Shown piece after piece: positions 1 to 8,856 of a stretch of 64,000 bases of DNA. The notes beneath the pieces are model-generated. The model did not search any database. It was not told where the DNA came from and was given only the letters and a program-made list of their open reading frames with translations. How positions within the stretch are numbered: the stretch's first letter is position 1; each line of letters begins with the position of its first letter. The position numbers were made by a program, and so were the translations under genes. This DNA comes from Prevotella sp. S7-1-8 (GTDB taxonomy: Bacteria > Bacteroidota > Bacteroidia > Bacteroidales > Bacteroidaceae): the NCBI RefSeq assembly GCF_000758925.1, contig NZ_JRNC01000038.1:1-64000 (forward strand), in the 5' to 3' direction.

Positions 1-730
1 TCCGTTGCCTGTGGTTATTTTTTTACATCATGCTTGTAAGACAGCAGCATGAGTTGAATGTTATCAATCCACAGTTAATATGGGAGAGGCAAGTGTGTGA
101 ATACGCCTCATTAGTTCAGATTTTTGAGTGAATATAGCTCTAAGTGTAGTTGTAAGTAACACCGTATGGTCAATCAAGTAGAAAGTTTTAGGTATTTGTT
201 TAATAAGGATAATAAAGGGCATGGTATAATCAATAAAACAAAAAAATATGGTGAAAAATTACTACAAGCAGTCTCTCAAAAATCGTTTATTTGTAAAAAT
301 CCTACAGATAGCTGGCAAATATGCGAGAAATGAGAGTTTTCTATAAGCACCTATATATTATACAGTTGTAGTATTCTCTCAACAGTTTGCTTATAAGAAT
401 TTTTCTGTTCGGTTTGTCATTAAGCACTAATCGAGGTATGATTAGTGGTTAGTGGGGTGGCGTCTACGTTCTAATCAGCTTGCCATTATGGGCTAAATGC
501 ACGTTGATTATGTATTTATCGCGTGCTAATTGCGTTTTTTTGCGATGTCACGTCTGTATTTTTGGGTCATTAGTCTCGGTTATCCTGCACGGATTGGACA
601 ATCCGCAAAGTGTTGTTTTTGGTGATTTTTTTTGACACATCAAACACATGAAACAAATTCTTCCACCCATAGTGCATGTAGGTATGCATGGAAATGGCAA
701 GACAAGAAACGCCATAATCATCCAATATTA
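1..730. other. AT-rich stretch with no recognised gene
   Basis: This stretch is clearly richer in A and T than the rest of the window and I recognise no gene in it. The only reading frame of note is a 55-codon frame at 166-333. An 8-bp inverted repeat, CACTAATC at 425-432 and GATTAGTG at 440-447, is present but has no T tract, so it is not a convincing terminator. The stretch lies downstream of a decayed IS66 transposase and may be decaying acquired DNA (inference). Confidence 0.5.
166..333 (+). CDS. possible small ORF, 55 aa, unknown
   Basis: ATG at 166 opens a 55-residue frame ending at TGA 331-333, with an in-frame TAA just upstream of the start. The peptide is lysine-rich with two cysteines near its end and shows no signal peptide or membrane segment. 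I recognise no family and no ribosome binding site. It could be the tail of a decayed gene or a chance frame in AT-rich DNA; I favour not coding. Confidence 0.2.
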   Translation: MVNQVESFRYLFNKDNKGHGIINKTKKYGEKLLQAVSQKSFICKNPTDSWQICEK

Positions 731-792
731 GCCGTCTTTCACACTAACAAATAACCCTTATGTGCCTGGCAGCATATAAGGGTTATTTGTGT
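731..792. repeat. covarying hairpin repeat, copy 1
   Basis: A 19-bp stem has arms at 747-765 and 772-790, a 6-base loop, and a 16-base leader (731-746) beginning GCCGTCTTTCACACTA. The same leader and hairpin recur at 34913-34974. Between the copies several stem pairs change on both sides (A-T to C-G, A-T to G-C, T-A to C-G), so pairing is conserved. It lies just past the end of the IS66 remnant. It may act as a bidirectional terminator or be a small dispersed element. Confidence 0.75.
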
Positions 793-826
793 ACTTGAAA
801 TTTGAAGGCAGTATTCTTGTTAGCTC

Positions 827-1345
827 CTACTCCGTCATTTCTGGCAGTGGCTTTGAAAGGACCTCTCTAATCCATTTTACGTGGCTCTATGTCTGCTTCC
901 CTGCAACACGCCATGCAGGCGTAGAAGATGACATCGTTCTCCGCCCCCTCTTCATTGTCGACACAGAACAGATAATTCTTTCTTCCAAGCGTGATAGGCC
1001 TGATGGCTTGCTCCATGAGATTGTTGTCTATGTTGAAGCGTCCGTCCTGCACGTACCTGACAACGCGTATCCATACGGTGAAGGCATAACGCAACGCCTT
1101 CTCCATAGCTTAGCCAGCGGTGTACTGCTTGTGTACATCCAGCATATAAGTCTCCAAATACTTAAGGATGGAGTAAGCTTTAGCTTTTCGCTCCGTCTCA
1201 ACTTCCTCGGGTGGGACTTTCTTGTGCCTGAGGTTTTCCTCCAACTCATAAAGCATGGCTATCGTTTCGATAAATATGGGCGGCATTTTTATCGTCAGCC
1301 GCCAGATGTTCGAAATTGCATCTCACGCGTGCCATTTTTGAGTTT
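827..1345 (-). pseudogene. IS66-family transposase remnant (C-terminal part)
   Basis: The minus strand encodes the C-terminal third of an IS66 transposase in pieces. One piece reads EQAIRPITLGRKNYLF, the classic IS66 block, in the frame spanning 867-1106. The upstream piece (about 1110-1260, beginning MLYELEENLR) is in the same frame but cut off by an in-frame TAA. A one-base shift near 870 separates the last piece, WIREVLSKPLPEMTE, which stops at 827-829. Further shifts lie near 1260-1340. The N-terminal two thirds and both IS ends are missing. This is a dead remnant. Confidence 0.85.
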
Positions 1346-1391
1346 TACCGGACAGCAATAACCAACAAGTTATGCCAGTGTTAAAATCCGA

Positions 1392-1826
1392 TTATTTTCG
1401 ATCGTCCACATTATCACCCTCTGTAGGCGAGAGCAGCTCTTTGAAGTTGGTGTTTCCGCTTTTCACCAAGATATTATACCATTGCAAGAGTTTTTTTATG
1501 TCACTGTCATGCACGCGATCTTGGTCATAGTTGGGCAATATTTCGGCAAAATACGCGCGAAGCTCTTTGCTCGAGCACTTCTTATAATTGATAGAAGCCT
1601 CTTTGCTATCCTCTTTTTTCCCAACATTGTCAAACACTTGCCACAAAGGCACGTCATCCTCGTTGGTGTACATCGCAATATCAGCCAAACTTGTTACCCT
1701 GTCAGACGCGAACACTGGCATACGGCGACAAGGCTCCGCGAGCGTCTCTACTATGAGGTTTGCCTTGCCACGTGACACGAGTTTGTACAGTCCTGGCTTA
1801 CCAGAAATTGACAGTATTGTTTCCAT
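1392..1826 (-). CDS. DUF5606 family protein
   Basis: A 144-residue cytoplasmic protein of a Bacteroidetes-restricted family (DUF5606) with no established biochemical role. It starts METILSISGKPGLYKLVSRG, the conserved N-terminal block, and ends in a charged tail. There is no signal peptide or membrane segment, and the length is normal for the family. It is the last gene of the minus-strand run nusB-yajC-ybbR-coaE, with its ATG one base after the end of coaE, so it is probably co-transcribed. The function is unknown; its context is housekeeping. Confidence 0.85.
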   Translation of the reverse strand: METILSISGKPGLYKLVSRGKANLIVETLAEPCRRMPVFASDRVTSLADIAMYTNEDDVPLWQVFDNVGKKEDSKEASINYKKCSSKELRAYFAEILPNYDQDRVHDSDIKKLLQWYNILVKSGNTNFKELLSPTEGDNVDDRK

Positions 1827-1827
1827 T

Positions 1828-2394
1828 TTATTTCTTGTTTATATTGTTAAATAATTCTTTAAATTGTTCTTCTATATTTTTTTCACCATCGTTTATTATA
1901 ACGTAGTTTGACCGGTTCTCCATTTTTTCTTGCGCCATTTGGCAGTTTATCCACTGCAAGGCCTTCTCCTCACTGATGCCATCGCGCCGCACAATGCGGT
2001 CAACTCGCGTTTTGAGCGGCGCGCTGACGCATACGACGCGATCGAAATCGACACGTTTGTCAAACCCGCTTTCAAAGAGAATGGCGCTCTCCAACCATGA
2101 GTAGCCGCTGTGTAAGAAATCAAGAGCGACCGCAGGATGAACCACATCGTTAACAGCTTGTTTGTTTTGCGCGGATTTTAGAATATATTGAGCCAATATT
2201 TTTTTTCGCAACACGCCATCCGCATAGACCTCGTTACCTACAAGCTGGCGTAGGGATTGCCGGATGCGTGTGTCTTCAGCCAACAATCGTTTAGCCGCCG
2301 CATCACAGTCATAGACATGTATACCAAGTTGTCGAAGATATTGGCACACATAGCTTTTCCCACTTCCTATACCACCGGTTATCGCTATTTTCAT
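1828..2394 (-). CDS. coaE: dephospho-CoA kinase
   Basis: Catalyses the last step of coenzyme A synthesis, ATP-dependent phosphorylation of the ribose 3'-hydroxyl of dephospho-CoA, in the cytoplasm. The P-loop GGIGSGKS lies at residues 7-14. The family features DCDAAAKRLL near residue 30 and VVHPAV in the middle are present. At 188 residues it is slightly short of the usual ~200 but complete. Its ATG lies three bases after the ybbR stop, and DUF5606 follows after one base, so it belongs to the nusB-yajC-ybbR-coaE operon. Confidence 0.95.
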   Translation of the reverse strand: MKIAITGGIGSGKSYVCQYLRQLGIHVYDCDAAAKRLLAEDTRIRQSLRQLVGNEVYADGVLRKKILAQYILKSAQNKQAVNDVVHPAVALDFLHSGYSWLESAILFESGFDKRVDFDRVVCVSAPLKTRVDRIVRRDGISEEKALQWINCQMAQEKMENRSNYVIINDGEKNIEEQFKELFNNINKK

Positions 2395-2397
2395 GGC

Positions 2398-3375
2398 CTA
2401 TTGTTCGATGAGATAGTCCACCTGTTCCATTTCCATTCTGACGTTACCCACACCGCGAGGCTTGTTTTGCAAATAAAGTTTACACTTCTCACTTCTCCGG
2501 GCAGCCACTTCTCGATAGTCTACCACAACCCTGAAGTCAGATGACTTGATAGTTCTGAACACACTAGCCCCTACCGTGAAATGCACCCTTACCTTCTGCG
2601 GGAATGTCCGGACGGTTAAATTCTCCGGTTTGTTGATGGCCGTGATAGGCACAACCACACTCTCTTCTGTCAATATATCCGGATACAATGACAACTTGAC
2701 ACTCTGCGGCACTATCTTCACTCCTGTCATAGCTTTCAACCTTACCGTTTTCACCACCGTGTCGTCAAAGTTGACAACGTTTTGGTATTCGGTAAAAACC
2801 GCATTAATACTATCCAATTTCGCTGCCGACGCATAAATTATCACCTTGTCCGGAACAAACTGAACGTGGGATAAATAATAGTTCTTGCGAGGAATGATAT
2901 TACCTACAAGTTTCACCTTCACTCTCTTGTTACGCCCATAGTTAAAATAAAAATCAGGTTTTTCTATTTTGACAGACACGATTGTCGAAGATGCGAATAT
3001 CCTTTGTCTCACCAATCGCTGCAAATCAGACAATGGGATTTGGCCATGGCCGGACTGCCTATTGGCGTAAGTTGAGAAGTTGAGCGCGATGGGGCGTATG
3101 CGTTTGCTTAAAGAATATGACGCCAAAATAAATCCCTTGTCACGCACAGTGACATACATCGTGTCTGATATGTCAGTGGTTATTACCACGTTTTTGGGCA
3201 CGCCGTTAATACGAACAGCAACCGGGAGTTCTCTCTCATAAGTTTCATTGAGTGTCATCATCAACCAAAAGATGCCACTGAGAAAAAGAAAGAATAGAAA
3301 AATCAAGAACTCCTTGTTCAGCAATCCGAACAAGAAGCCCCTGACGATATTATATATTTTCTTCAGCCTACGCAT
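2398..3375 (-). CDS. YbbR-like domain protein
   Basis: A 325-residue membrane-anchored protein with one N-terminal transmembrane segment (about residues 22-42) followed by an extracytoplasmic region of YbbR-type repeats. YbbR (CdaR) proteins in Firmicutes regulate the diadenylate cyclase CdaA; whether the Bacteroidetes version does so is not known. Its start overlaps the end of yajC by 8 bases, implying translational coupling. The placement between yajC and coaE is the common Bacteroidetes order. Confidence 0.85.
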   Translation of the reverse strand: MRRLKKIYNIVRGFLFGLLNKEFLIFLFFLFLSGIFWLMMTLNETYERELPVAVRINGVPKNVVITTDISDTMYVTVRDKGFILASYSLSKRIRPIALNFSTYANRQSGHGQIPLSDLQRLVRQRIFASSTIVSVKIEKPDFYFNYGRNKRVKVKLVGNIIPRKNYYLSHVQFVPDKVIIYASAAKLDSINAVFTEYQNVVNFDDTVVKTVRLKAMTGVKIVPQSVKLSLYPDILTEESVVVPITAINKPENLTVRTFPQKVRVHFTVGASVFRTIKSSDFRVVVDYREVAARRSEKCKLYLQNKPRGVGNVRMEMEQVDYLIEQ

Positions 3376-3691
3376 TAGGTTGTTGCTGACTTACGTCCGC
3401 AAACACATAGCCCTTGTCCACGGATATAACCACGCCACGGGCGATTTCCACGTCAACAGTGTTTGTGGTGGCGTCTAAACGCTTTACCGTTCCATAGATT
3501 CCACCCCCGGTTACCACTTTGGATCCTTCCTGTAGAGAGTTTTGAAACTCGCGTATCTTTTTTTGTTTTTTTTGTTGTGGGCGAATCATGAAAAACCACA
3601 TGATGGCAAAAATAACCACCATCATAATAAGCATGCCTCCCATGCCTCCTCCACCTTGAGCTGCCTGGGCAGCCAACATTAATGCACTCAT
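3368..3691 (-). CDS. yajC: preprotein translocase subunit YajC
   Basis: A small inner-membrane protein that joins the SecDF-YajC complex, which assists SecYEG protein export. It is 107 residues long with a glycine- and methionine-rich N-terminus, one transmembrane segment at about 19-38, then the diagnostic FMIRPQQKKQKK stretch and a small basic soluble domain (GSKVVTGGGIYGTV). The length is normal. The 3' end overlaps the ybbR start and nusB lies 33 bases upstream on the same strand. Confidence 0.95.
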   Translation of the reverse strand: MSALMLAAQAAQGGGGMGGMLIMMVVIFAIMWFFMIRPQQKKQKKIREFQNSLQEGSKVVTGGGIYGTVKRLDATTNTVDVEIARGVVISVDKGYVFADVSQQQPNA

Positions 3692-3724
3692 TGTCTATAC
3701 GTTATTTGATTTTCTAAAAATTAT

Positions 3725-4867
3725 TTATTCTTTCGTCATGTCCATGGGCGTTTCTTCGATCGAAGAATCCGCCATGTCGCCAGCCTCAATATTGGCCCGC
3801 GCACCCAATTGGTTGTCCGTGTCGTTAGCTTCTGATTGTGTTTGCTCATTGATACGAGGCCTGTGCACAAACCTCACGGGTCCGCTTCCCTCTTCTTTGT
3901 CGCGCCTGCTATCATCGTGCGAGAAACGTTGGCGCGGCTCGGGCATGTCCTTGAGCATCTTTCCCTCGCCTATCAGGTAGCGAGCTATGGCGTCAAGCAT
4001 GCCATTAATATAAGAGCCACTGCGCGGCGTGGAATACAATTTGGCCAGCTCCACAAACTCGTTTATCGTCACCATGACGGGAATGCCTGGAAAATTGAGC
4101 ATTTCGGCGATGGCTATTTGCATGATGACCACATCCATATAGGCCAAACGAGAGAAATCCCAATTACGAGAAGTCTCGCTCATATAGCGTTGATAATTAT
4201 CCGCGTTAAGTATCGTGGCGCGAAAAAGCTTGCGGGCAAACTCTTTATCTTCGTCGTCTTTGTACTCCGGCAGCAACTCTTGCTTGCTCTTGTTCCCAAG
4301 CTCAAACCGTTTAATGGTTTTGAGCACGAAAGTGTCCACCGTCTCCTTGTCGTCATTCCAATACAGGCTTTTCTCCTCCAAGAGCGCGTCCAAATCTGTA
4401 TTTTCTTGTATGAACAACTTGTATAGCCTACGCCAAAGTTCCCTGTCCGTTTCATAATCATTTTCAGGAGTAGACATATATTCAGCGTAAAGCTGGCTTT
4501 GCTCTATTTGGTTGCACAGTTTCCTCACGAACTCTATATCATCCTCCCACGACAGTTTCTTGTCCTCAAGAAAAGAATTCAGCATCTTGTTTTCCTCCAA
4601 TTGCACCGCGAACTGGTTGAACGCAAATTTCTGCGAGGGTGGCTCAAGCCCCTCGCGCGCCGCCCTCTGCGTCAACAAGTCCATACGCCGCCGCTCTTCT
4701 TTGGTTACGGCGACAACAAGCGCCAAGAGAAGATTGTATAAGTCGTATGCTTTTGACAGGCTGAAGAGCAGCTCTTTTTCTGCGATGTCGATATTTTTGT
4801 TACCGTTTTGATAGTATGCGTAGGTTAACTGGAGTACCTTAATACGTATTAAATCACGATTAATCAT
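3725..4867 (-). CDS. nusB: transcription antitermination protein NusB
   Basis: NusB binds boxA RNA with S10 and supports antitermination of rRNA operons. At 380 residues this is the long Bacteroidetes form; the E. coli protein has about 140. The conserved NusB core is the C-terminal half (about 210-310), with NWDFSRLAYMDVVIMQIAIAE and the PVMVTINEFVELAK helix. An acidic, low-complexity tail (about 320-380) follows. It is the first gene of the minus-strand operon, with a TAnnTTTG promoter directly upstream. Confidence 0.92.
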   Translation of the reverse strand: MINRDLIRIKVLQLTYAYYQNGNKNIDIAEKELLFSLSKAYDLYNLLLALVVAVTKEERRRMDLLTQRAAREGLEPPSQKFAFNQFAVQLEENKMLNSFLEDKKLSWEDDIEFVRKLCNQIEQSQLYAEYMSTPENDYETDRELWRRLYKLFIQENTDLDALLEEKSLYWNDDKETVDTFVLKTIKRFELGNKSKQELLPEYKDDEDKEFARKLFRATILNADNYQRYMSETSRNWDFSRLAYMDVVIMQIAIAEMLNFPGIPVMVTINEFVELAKLYSTPRSGSYINGMLDAIARYLIGEGKMLKDMPEPRQRFSHDDSRRDKEEGSGPVRFVHRPRINEQTQSEANDTDNQLGARANIEAGDMADSSIEETPMDMTKE

Positions 4868-4880
4868 TGGCCTTATGATT

Positions 4881-4909
4881 CAAAGATATTTATTTTTAAT
4901 ATCTGCAAA
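4881..4909 (-). promoter_or_regulatory. Bacteroidetes promoter for the nusB operon
   Basis: On the minus strand TATCTTTG (plus-strand 4881-4888) fits the -7 box TAnnTTTG, with TTTG (4906-4909) upstream at a 17-base spacing, slightly short of the usual 19-21. It sits 14 bases before the nusB start, so the leader would be very short. Confidence 0.6.
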
Positions 4910-4972
4910 TGTAACCAAAATTCCATATACTTGCAAGAAACGCCTGAATAAAACCTTATTTTTTAGAAAAAC

Positions 4973-5004
4973 TTTGCACATTTCAAATAAAAAGGGTAAT
5001 TTTG
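4973..5004 (+). promoter_or_regulatory. Bacteroidetes promoter for rplY
   Basis: TTTG at 4973-4976 and TAATTTTG at 4997-5004 are separated by 20 bases, a textbook Bacteroidetes -33/-7 pair. It lies 92 bases upstream of the rplY ATG and diverges from the nusB promoter. Confidence 0.7.
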
Positions 5005-5096
5005 CATCGCATTTTCACTTTGGCGAAATGATTTCCAGTGTGATGGCGAATTAACACTACAATTTAATTTAGAGTAACACATTTAAAAGAAAGATC

Positions 5097-5723
5097 ATGA
5101 AAGAAATTAGTATCACAGGTCAGAAGCGGGAGGCCCTTGGTAAAAAAGCTTCTAAAGCCATTCGCAAACAAGGCATGATTCCTTGCAACCTCTATGGCGA
5201 GGAAAAGAAAGATGGAAAACCTGTAGCCTTGGCGTTCGCGTCGCCTTTTAGCGAGCTGCGCAAGATTATCTACACACCGCATATTTACGTCATCAAGATA
5301 GACATCGATGGCGCAAGCCACACTGCCGTGATGAAAGAAATCCAGTTTCATCCAGTAACCGACGCCCCCTTGCATGTTGATTTCTACGAAGTGAACGACC
5401 AGCAGCCCATCACCATTGGCATTCCCGTCAAATTGACAGGTCTTGCGCAAGGTGTCCGCGATGGTGGACGCATGAACCTTTCCATTCGCAAGATAGCTGT
5501 CACGGCGCCTTACCAACAGATACCCGAGCATCTTGACATCGATGTTACAGCCCTCAAGATTGGCAAGAGTATCAAGGTAGGCAATTTGTCATTTGAAGGT
5601 CTGGAGCTCGCGACAAGCAAAGACGTCGTGGTTTGCTCCATCAAGATGACGCGCAACGCTGTCCAAGCCGAGGCGGAAGCTCCGGAAGAAGAGACGACAG
5701 AGACACCTGCGGAGGGCGAGTAA
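5097..5723 (+). CDS. rplY: 50S ribosomal protein L25/general stress protein Ctc
   Basis: Binds 5S rRNA in the large ribosomal subunit. At 208 residues this is the long Ctc form: an N-terminal L25 domain (about 1-95, starting MKEISITGQKREALGKKASK) and a C-terminal beta domain (about 96-190), then an acidic Glu/Thr-rich tail. An AGAAAG stretch precedes the ATG. It is the first gene of a plus-strand run, with pth beginning 7 bases after its stop; the rplY-pth pairing is widely conserved. Confidence 0.95.
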   Translation: MKEISITGQKREALGKKASKAIRKQGMIPCNLYGEEKKDGKPVALAFASPFSELRKIIYTPHIYVIKIDIDGASHTAVMKEIQFHPVTDAPLHVDFYEVNDQQPITIGIPVKLTGLAQGVRDGGRMNLSIRKIAVTAPYQQIPEHLDIDVTALKIGKSIKVGNLSFEGLELATSKDVVVCSIKMTRNAVQAEAEAPEEETTETPAEGE

Positions 5724-5730
5724 TTCATCC

Positions 5731-6309
5731 ATGGACAAGTATTTAATTTGTGGATTGGGCAATCCCGGCGACGAATACGCTGGCACCCGGCACAATACAG
5801 GATTTATGATATTGGACGCCTTTGCCAAGGCGTCCAATATTTGTTTTGAGGATAAACGTTACGGTTTTGTCGCCGAGACTTCTCTCAAAGGGCGAAAAAT
5901 CTTTCTGCTCAAACCATCCACGTTTATGAATCTCAGTGGCAACGCTGTGCGATATTGGCTCAACCAAGAGAAAATAGACCAAAGCCGCCTACTCGTTATC
6001 AGTGACGACGTGGCACTTCCCTTGGGCGATTATCGTCTCAAGGCCAGCGGCAGCGACGGTGGGCACAATGGCTTGGGGCATATCATTCAGCTCATTGGCG
6101 CCAATTACGCCCGACTGCGCATAGGCGTGGGCAACGATTATCCTCATGGCGCACAAGTAGACTGGGTGCTCGGCCGCTACAGCGAAGACGAGACGCAAAC
6201 ACTCCTGCCCACCATTGACACGTCCATCAATATCATCAAGAGCTTTGTTCTCCAAGGCATCAACGCCACGATGAACCAATTCAACAGCATGGGCAAACGT
6301 AAACGATAG
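5731..6309 (+). CDS. pth: peptidyl-tRNA hydrolase
   Basis: Releases tRNA from prematurely ended peptidyl-tRNA by hydrolysing the ester bond, in the cytoplasm. The family signature GLGNPGDEYAGTRHNTGF is at residues 8-25, giving Asn11 and catalytic His21. The second conserved block, GSDGGHNGLGHI, is near residue 108. The length of 192 residues is normal. It is tightly spaced after rplY and probably co-transcribed with the S4 gene and purN. Confidence 0.96.
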   Translation: MDKYLICGLGNPGDEYAGTRHNTGFMILDAFAKASNICFEDKRYGFVAETSLKGRKIFLLKPSTFMNLSGNAVRYWLNQEKIDQSRLLVISDDVALPLGDYRLKASGSDGGHNGLGHIIQLIGANYARLRIGVGNDYPHGAQVDWVLGRYSEDETQTLLPTIDTSINIIKSFVLQGINATMNQFNSMGKRKR

Positions 6310-6378
6310 CAGCTTCTGTTTCGACCGTCAAGAATGGGCACCACGCCACGGCCGCTCATTTTAATCCATTTATCCATC

Positions 6379-6873
6379 ATGTCAGACAATACCAAACCCG
6401 AAAACGACGCGAGCCAATCCATAAGCGCGACCAACGCCAAGCCGTTACCCAAGTGCGGCGCCTCCGCTCGCATTGACAAATGGCTGTGGGCGGCACGCAT
6501 TTTCAAGACGCGCTCCGTGGCTGCCGATGCCATCAAGAACAACCGCGTCACGGTAGGCGACATTAACGCCAAACCCAGCCGAGCCATCAAGGTTGGCGAG
6601 ATCATCAACGTGAAGAAGCCACCCATTACCTATTCCTTCAAGGTGCTGTCTTGTATAGAGCGGCGCGTAGGAGCTAAAATGGTATCACAGGTGTACGAGA
6701 ACATCACCGACCCCAAACAATACGAGTTGTTGGAGATGAGTCGCATAAGCGGCTTCGTGGACAGGGCGCGTGGCACAGGTCGCCCCACGAAAAAAGACCG
6801 CAGAGCTCTCGAGGCTTTTGTCACGCCCACTATGTTCGGCTGGGACGATGACGGCTGGGACGACATAGACTGA
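6379..6873 (+). CDS. S4-domain RNA-binding protein (Hsp15-like)
   Basis: A 164-residue cytoplasmic protein with an N-terminal S4 RNA-binding domain (about 25-90), seen as RIDKWLWAARIFKTRSVAAD followed by VTVGDINAKPSR. This matches the Hsp15/HslR family, whose E. coli member binds 50S subunits carrying stranded nascent chains. The C-terminus is basic then ends in a short D/W-rich tail. I chose the ATG at 6379 (MSDNTKPEN) over an upstream in-frame ATG at 6334, because the added 15 residues look non-coding. It follows pth by 69 bases. Confidence 0.88.
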   Translation: MSDNTKPENDASQSISATNAKPLPKCGASARIDKWLWAARIFKTRSVAADAIKNNRVTVGDINAKPSRAIKVGEIINVKKPPITYSFKVLSCIERRVGAKMVSQVYENITDPKQYELLEMSRISGFVDRARGTGRPTKKDRRALEAFVTPTMFGWDDDGWDDID

Positions 6874-6930
6874 CCCACCTACACTACCACCTGTTCCAAC
6901 ATTTAGAAACCCTCTTGCACCATCACCTCC

Positions 6931-7503
6931 ATGACACACATCGCCATCTTTGTATCGGGCAGCGGAACCAACTGCGAGAATATCATACGCTATTTTCAAG
7001 GCTCCAACGATATCAATATCAATCTTGTACTCAGCAACAAAGCCGACGCTTACGCGCTCGTGCGCGCGCAAAAATCAGGCGTGGAAACATGCGTTCTATC
7101 CAAGGCCGATTTCAACAACGAGGCCAAACTCATGCCTATACTCGAGCGCCACAACATTGATTTCATAGTGTTGGCGGGCTTTTTACTATTCATTCCAGAT
7201 TTTCTCATCAAGGCTTATCCACACAAGATGCTTAACCTTCATCCCGCGCTCTTGCCCAAGTTTGGTGGCAAGGGCATGTGGGGGCACCACGTACACGAGG
7301 CCGTCAAGGCTGCTGGCGAGAAAGAAACGGGCATGACCGTACACTGGGTAAGCTCCGAAATAGATGGAGGAGAAATCATAGCCCAGCGCAAAACGCCCCT
7401 TGCGCCCGATGACAATCCTGATACCATCGCGGCGAAAGAGCATGTCCTGGAGATGAAATATTTCCCACAAATTATCGAAAAAATTATTTTAAGCAACAAG
7501 TAG
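6931..7503 (+). CDS. purN: phosphoribosylglycinamide formyltransferase
   Basis: Transfers a formyl group from 10-formyl-THF to GAR, the third step of purine synthesis. The N-terminal phosphate-binding segment GSGTNCENII is at about residues 9-18. NLHPALLPKFGGKGMWG includes the catalytic Asn-His pair near residue 108, and HWVSSEIDGGEII completes the active site. The length of 190 residues is normal. It ends the plus-strand run from rplY. Confidence 0.96.
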   Translation: MTHIAIFVSGSGTNCENIIRYFQGSNDININLVLSNKADAYALVRAQKSGVETCVLSKADFNNEAKLMPILERHNIDFIVLAGFLLFIPDFLIKAYPHKMLNLHPALLPKFGGKGMWGHHVHEAVKAAGEKETGMTVHWVSSEIDGGEIIAQRKTPLAPDDNPDTIAAKEHVLEMKYFPQIIEKIILSNK

Positions 7504-7689
7504 CAACATTTGGATCGGAAAAGACGCCATCCAAATCTTAAAGCCAACGCTTGACTATAGGGGCTATAGATGAAGACACGTTCGCCCATAGCCTCTGTTT
7601 TCGCATGCGCCCCTTGTTCCCCCACTTGCATAGAATCTCCCACCATGGCGTCCATGACAACCGCCACGCCCATGCCAACTTCGGCGTTG

Positions 7690-7985
7690 TCTTGTCGTGC
7701 CTTTCAAAACCAACAGGCATGTGGCGACCATGGCAAGCAAGGGCGTCGCCGCGTTGGATGCCGCCAACAACGGCAGCGTCATCCTCCACAGCGAGGGGCT
7801 GCCCTCGCGAGCCTGCGAGAGGGCGGCATACAGGTCGGCGGCAGAGCCTGTCACAGGCTGCCTCGCGGCGGCCCATCGGCCAGGGAGGAACTTCCGCAAG
7901 GGTCTCTTCGGAGTCTCCGCCAATGTCATGCTTGCGGCTGCCGCGTTTAACTTCAAAAGGGCCGCGAGGCTTCTTTTGCGCCTTG
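7690..7985 (+). pseudogene. IS5-type transposase remnant (C-terminal part)
   Basis: In the plus frame running through 7697-8086, residues encoded at about 7832-7978 match the C-terminal block of IS5-group transposases: RSAAEPVTGCL, then RPGRNFRKGLFG, then NVMLAAAAFNFKRAARLLL (family form RAAIEPVIGHLK, RNFxKGxxGDxxN, AAAxNFKRxM). The fragment upstream is eroded and frame-shifted, and no complete DDE domain or terminal inverted repeats are visible. Several long overlapping frames here are artefacts of high GC. This is a dead remnant. Confidence 0.65.
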
Positions 7986-8100
7986 ACGAAAGAGTGGTCG
8001 CATGGCGCCGCGGAAGACAGGAGCAAAACACTCGACGCCAATCAACCCCATGGATTCCAAAGAAGAATGCCATGCAGTGTTTTTGAGGGCCGACCCAACT

Positions 8101-8482
8101 CTTTTTGTCAATTTTATATCACAAAAACAGGCGGTAGGAATAGTGGCCCGCTAACAAATTTTTGAGCCGCGCTCGCACCATTTTCATACAAACTCTCGAC
8201 CATTTCGCGAAGACTGTCTTGCCATTGGTATCTATTGGCCAAACGCTTTGCGCCAAAACGCATGCCCATTGAGCTTTGATCGGCACGCCTTTAATGCCGA
8301 ATCGGCGAGCCATTGAGCGCCAATCGCGAGCTCAACTCACGACCATTCGCGCCCGACCAAGCAAGCGTCCACCCAAAGGGCTGACACTCTGGCCAATACA
8401 AAGCCACTTCATTTTTCGCGTATTTTGAACCATCTGCCTTGTTTTTTGCAAACACGCCACGCCCACAAGGTGTTTTGTCGTG
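8101..8482 (+). repeat. ~380-bp intergenic repeat, copy A
   Basis: Starts with CTTTTTGTCAATTTTATATC and ACAAAAAC (8101-8127) and ends near TTTTGTCGTG at 8473-8482. Between lie short degenerate units rich in GCGCCAATCGCGA- and GCCTTTAATGCCGAATCGG-like words, then CATTTTTCGCGTATTTTG at 8410-8427 and a weak right arm GCAAACACGCC. Copies B, C and D have the same order of parts, orientation and near-equal length. A 71-codon minus-strand frame here (containing NTRKM) is not credible as a gene. Confidence 0.65.
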
Positions 8483-8625
8483 TTTTTTGGTTTATCTTTT
8501 TTAAAGAAACAACTTTCGACATCCCATCTCCTGACGCGAGCAAGCATGGGCGAAATGGCATTCCCAAAATACTAAATAGTGTTAATTAGCGTGCGCCATC
8601 TGGCATGATGATGATTTTTTATCTG

Positions 8626-8633
8626 TATATTTG
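8626..8633 (+). promoter_or_regulatory. putative -7 box for aroB
   Basis: TATATTTG fits TAnnTTTG; no clear TTTG lies at the expected -33 distance. It would leave a leader of about 215 bases before the chosen aroB start. Confidence 0.4.
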
Positions 8634-8856
8634 TACTTAGCGGCTGCCCAAAACTAATTGCCACCAAATACGCATGCGTTTCTTATCTTGGTTTATTGGA
8701 TTGAAGAAAGTGCGTAACGGGCCATACGACTAAAGGAAAAGTGTGGAATAACGACGACGGTACATGAAAATAATGGCAACGCGAAACGTGAAAAAAGGTG
8801 TACTACCCATAAGCTTGATTTTAGAGCATCCGTTCAGATATAAAACAATTAGGACC

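Noticed and set aside
7538..8165. Several long overlapping frames on both strands
   Set aside because: GC-rich open frames without recognisable domains; only the short IS5-type block on the plus strand is supported.
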